A DNA stretch of 41,217 nucleotides, taken from the NCBI GenBank assembly GCA_004297335.1, contig SCUD01000091.1:1-41217 (forward strand), read 5' to 3'. Position numbers and translations under genes: made by a program. This document shows, in pieces, positions 39,716-41,217 of the stretch (positions within the stretch are counted from its first letter, which is position 1; each line of letters begins with the position of its first letter). The notes under the pieces are model-generated. The model had not been told where the DNA came from. It worked only from the letters and a program-made list of their open reading frames with translations, and did not search any database. This DNA comes from Gammaproteobacteria bacterium. GTDB taxonomy: Bacteria > Pseudomonadota > Gammaproteobacteria > Steroidobacterales > Steroidobacteraceae.

Positions 39716-39752
39716 GGATCAGTCGTCCTCGCCGCAGACGTCGGCGATCGCG
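39716..39752. repeat. 37-bp direct repeat, proximal copy (in gene)
   Basis: This is the coding end and stop of the monooxygenase gene (codons for AIADVCGEDD) plus three bases. Its copy lies at 38915-38951. The 764 bp between hold only the toxin, the antitoxin and the antitoxin promoter. Confidence 0.9.
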
Positions 39753-40822
39753 TCGTAGAACTCGTCGACCATGTCGGAGACGATCTGCCGGACCGGCTTC
39801 ATCGTCGTGATAAAGCCGACCCCCTGGCCCGCCGCCTCGGTCATGAACTCGCGCCGATCCCAGTCGAAGGCCGACTGCTTGATCTTGCCGAACAGCAGCA
39901 GCTGGTACGGCGCCGGCGCCGGCGGTGGTGCCTCCGGTTTCGCCCACTCGCGGTGCCACTGGCTGTCGAGCGTGCGCATCGTGAAGCCGGAGACGCAGTC
40001 CGAGTAGCGCGTGTCGTCGCCGGTCGCCTTGATCAGCAGCTCCTTGACGCGCATGTCCACATCCGACTCGCGGCTCGCCAGCCACAGCGTCCCGGTCCAG
40101 ACGCCGGCCGCGCCGAGCGCGAGCGCGCCGGCCAGATGGCGGCCGGTCGTGACGCCGCCGGCGGCAATGACCGGCTTGTCGCCGGCGATCGCCCGCACCT
40201 GCGGCACGATCGAGAAGGTGCCGACATTGCCGGTGTGGCCGGCGGCGTCGTTGCCCTGGGCGATGATCGCGTCCACGCCGGCCTCGAGCTCGCGCTTGGC
40301 CTGGCGCTGGCGGCCGACCAGGCCCCAGACCTGCATGCCGCGCGCGTGCGCGGCCTCGACGAAGAATCCAGGATTGCCGAGGCCAGAGGCGACCACCGGG
40401 ATGCGCTCATCGAGCGCGACTTCGAGCTGCTTCAGCGAGCGGGACTTCTCCATCCAGCCGAGATCGTAGATCTCGGGCCGCTTCTTCGGTTCGGGCAGGT
40501 TGTGCCGGCGGGCGATGTCCTCCGCATAAGCCTTCTGCTCGGCCGGGATGTGTGCGAGCAGCTCGTCCACCGAAGCCTGCTCCGGAACCGAGGCCGGGAA
40601 CACCAGGTCGATGCCGAACTTCTTCTCGCCGATGCGTTCGCGCAGCCAGCGGACGTTCGCGGAGATCTCGTCCGGCGTGCACTGCGTCTGCCCGAGCACG
40701 GCGAAGGCGCCGGCATTGATCGCGGCGGCGGCCACGTCCTTGCAGTGCGTGAAGGCGACAATCGGGTACTCGATTCCGAGTGAATCGCACAGCTTCGTGT
40801 GCAGCGGGTCTTTGCGGGGCAT
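39719..40822 (-). CDS. Nitronate monooxygenase (2-nitropropane dioxygenase family)
   Basis: The 367-residue FMN-dependent TIM-barrel enzyme has a strong ribosome site (GGAAGGAG) before the ATG. 'VAFTHCKDVAAAAINAGAFA', 'VVASGLGNPGFFVEAAHARG', 'DAIIAQGNDAAGHTGNVGTF', 'KPVIAAGGVTTGRHLAGALA' and 'LGAAGVWTGTLWLAS' are the family signature, with FMN-phosphate-binding glycine loops. Members oxidise alkyl nitronates; many in catabolic operons have unknown or enoyl-reductase-like roles. It follows a CoA-transferase by 14 bases and once probably preceded DUF35/thiolase directly. Confidence 0.92.
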   Translation of the reverse strand: MPRKDPLHTKLCDSLGIEYPIVAFTHCKDVAAAAINAGAFAVLGQTQCTPDEISANVRWLRERIGEKKFGIDLVFPASVPEQASVDELLAHIPAEQKAYAEDIARRHNLPEPKKRPEIYDLGWMEKSRSLKQLEVALDERIPVVASGLGNPGFFVEAAHARGMQVWGLVGRQRQAKRELEAGVDAIIAQGNDAAGHTGNVGTFSIVPQVRAIAGDKPVIAAGGVTTGRHLAGALALGAAGVWTGTLWLASRESDVDMRVKELLIKATGDDTRYSDCVSGFTMRTLDSQWHREWAKPEAPPPAPAPYQLLLFGKIKQSAFDWDRREFMTEAAGQGVGFITTMKPVRQIVSDMVDEFYDAIADVCGEDD

Positions 40823-40836
40823 GACTTGTCTCCTTC

Positions 40837-41217
40837 CTAGTTCTTCTGCCGAATCGGTGACTGGCTCAGTTCGTTCAGGATTTCGTTCGTATGCTCGCCT
40901 GGTTCCGGCGGCAGCGAGCGCACCTCGCCGGGTGTGCGGGACAGTTTGGGCGCGATGCCGACCTGGCGGACCGGGCCGAGTTCAGGGTCCACCAGTTCGA
41001 CGACCATGTCGCGGGCCAGGTTCTGCGGGTCGGTGAGCGCCTCGTCGAGCCCGAGCACCGGTGCGACGCAGATGTCGTCCTGGCGGAGCTCGGCGAACCA
41101 GCTATCGCGGGTCCTGCTGCGGAAGATCCCGCGCAGCGTCGCGAACATCTCGGGAAAACGTGCTGCGTCGAACTGGCCGGCGATGAGCTGCTCGCAGCCG
41201 AGGCGGCGGCACAGCCG
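40837..41217 (-). CDS. CaiB/BaiF family III CoA-transferase, C-terminal part
   Basis: The gene runs off the window at its 5' side; 126 C-terminal codons plus stop are seen. 'FPEMFATLRGIFRSRTRDSW' and 'DDICVAPVLGLDEALTDPQN' are the typical C-terminal block of family III enzymes such as alpha-methylacyl-CoA racemase. 'PGEHTNEILNEL' is the usual ending. It is the first visible gene of the second catabolic operon. Confidence 0.9.
   Translation of the reverse strand, partial: RLCRRLGCEQLIAGQFDAARFPEMFATLRGIFRSRTRDSWFAELRQDDICVAPVLGLDEALTDPQNLARDMVVELVDPELGPVRQVGIAPKLSRTPGEVRSLPPEPGEHTNEILNELSQSPIRQKN

Noticed and set aside
38915-39752. 37-bp repeat as an ordinary insertion-sequence target duplication
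   Set aside because: It is far longer than usual target duplications, and no transposase or terminal inverted repeats border the TA module.

Overview
The window is a GC-rich bacterial chromosome segment, most likely from a gammaproteobacterium (my guess is a Nevskiales or Steroidobacterales relative). The evidence is the set of cytochrome-oxidase assembly genes (ctaB, ctaA/COX15, an SCO-like gene, SURF1, DUF2909), the TonB receptor, and CoA-dependent catabolic genes of a kind common in terpenoid, steroid and aromatic degraders. No rRNA, tRNA or CRISPR array was seen.

Layout. (1) 1-12.5 kb: aerobic respiration assembly genes on the minus strand, broken apart by accessory DNA. Between ctaB and ctaA lie an AAA/DUF4143 ATPase that has lost its Walker A region, a small hsdR remnant and an orphan DUF433 antitoxin-like regulator. 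Between the SCO-like gene and SURF1 lie a small exported protein, a CocE/NonD hydrolase, a DUF6249 membrane protein and an ECF sigma factor with a coupled anti-sigma-like protein. Between SURF1 and DUF2909 lies a VapBC module. (2) 12.5-22.4 kb: a catabolic locus. A tightly overlapping minus-strand operon runs TonB receptor, amidohydrolase, SnoaL-like protein, family III CoA-transferase, MFS transporter. It diverges from a KstD-like flavoprotein and a second SnoaL-like protein, followed by a FitAB-type TA module and the tail of an acyl-CoA ligase. (3) 22.4-28.7 kb: DUF2189 and UPF0114 membrane proteins, a PLP-dependent lyase/decarboxylase divergent from a TetR regulator, and two exported proteins of unknown function. 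(4) 28.7-37.2 kb: a decayed accessory island. It holds several toxin-antitoxin modules (one HigB without a start, one toxin with an internal deletion, one truncated XRE antitoxin, one apparently intact HigBA), two IS91-type transposase remnants, three related copies of a non-coding repeat, a RecB/UvrD-type nuclease tail and two exported proteins without recognised function. (5) 37.2-41.2 kb: a second catabolic operon on the minus strand: CoA-transferase (cut by the window edge), nitronate monooxygenase, DUF35 protein, thiolase. A PemK-like/Phd module is inserted between the monooxygenase and DUF35.

How it may work together (inference): the TonB receptor and MFS protein bring a hydrophobic substrate across the two membranes. 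The KstD-like enzyme desaturates it, SnoaL-like proteins and the amidohydrolase act on ring intermediates, and CoA-transferases plus the thiolase/DUF35 pair carry out CoA-linked chain shortening. The substrate cannot be read from the sequence.

The most unusual structural signal is that two TA modules are bracketed by 36-37 bp direct repeats that copy the 3' end of the adjacent catabolic gene (21372-21407 with 23361-23396; 38915-38951 with 39716-39752). The second pair ends two bases from the toxin stop codon. The first belongs to a 72-bp mosaic scar stitched from three pieces of the KstD-SnoaL region.
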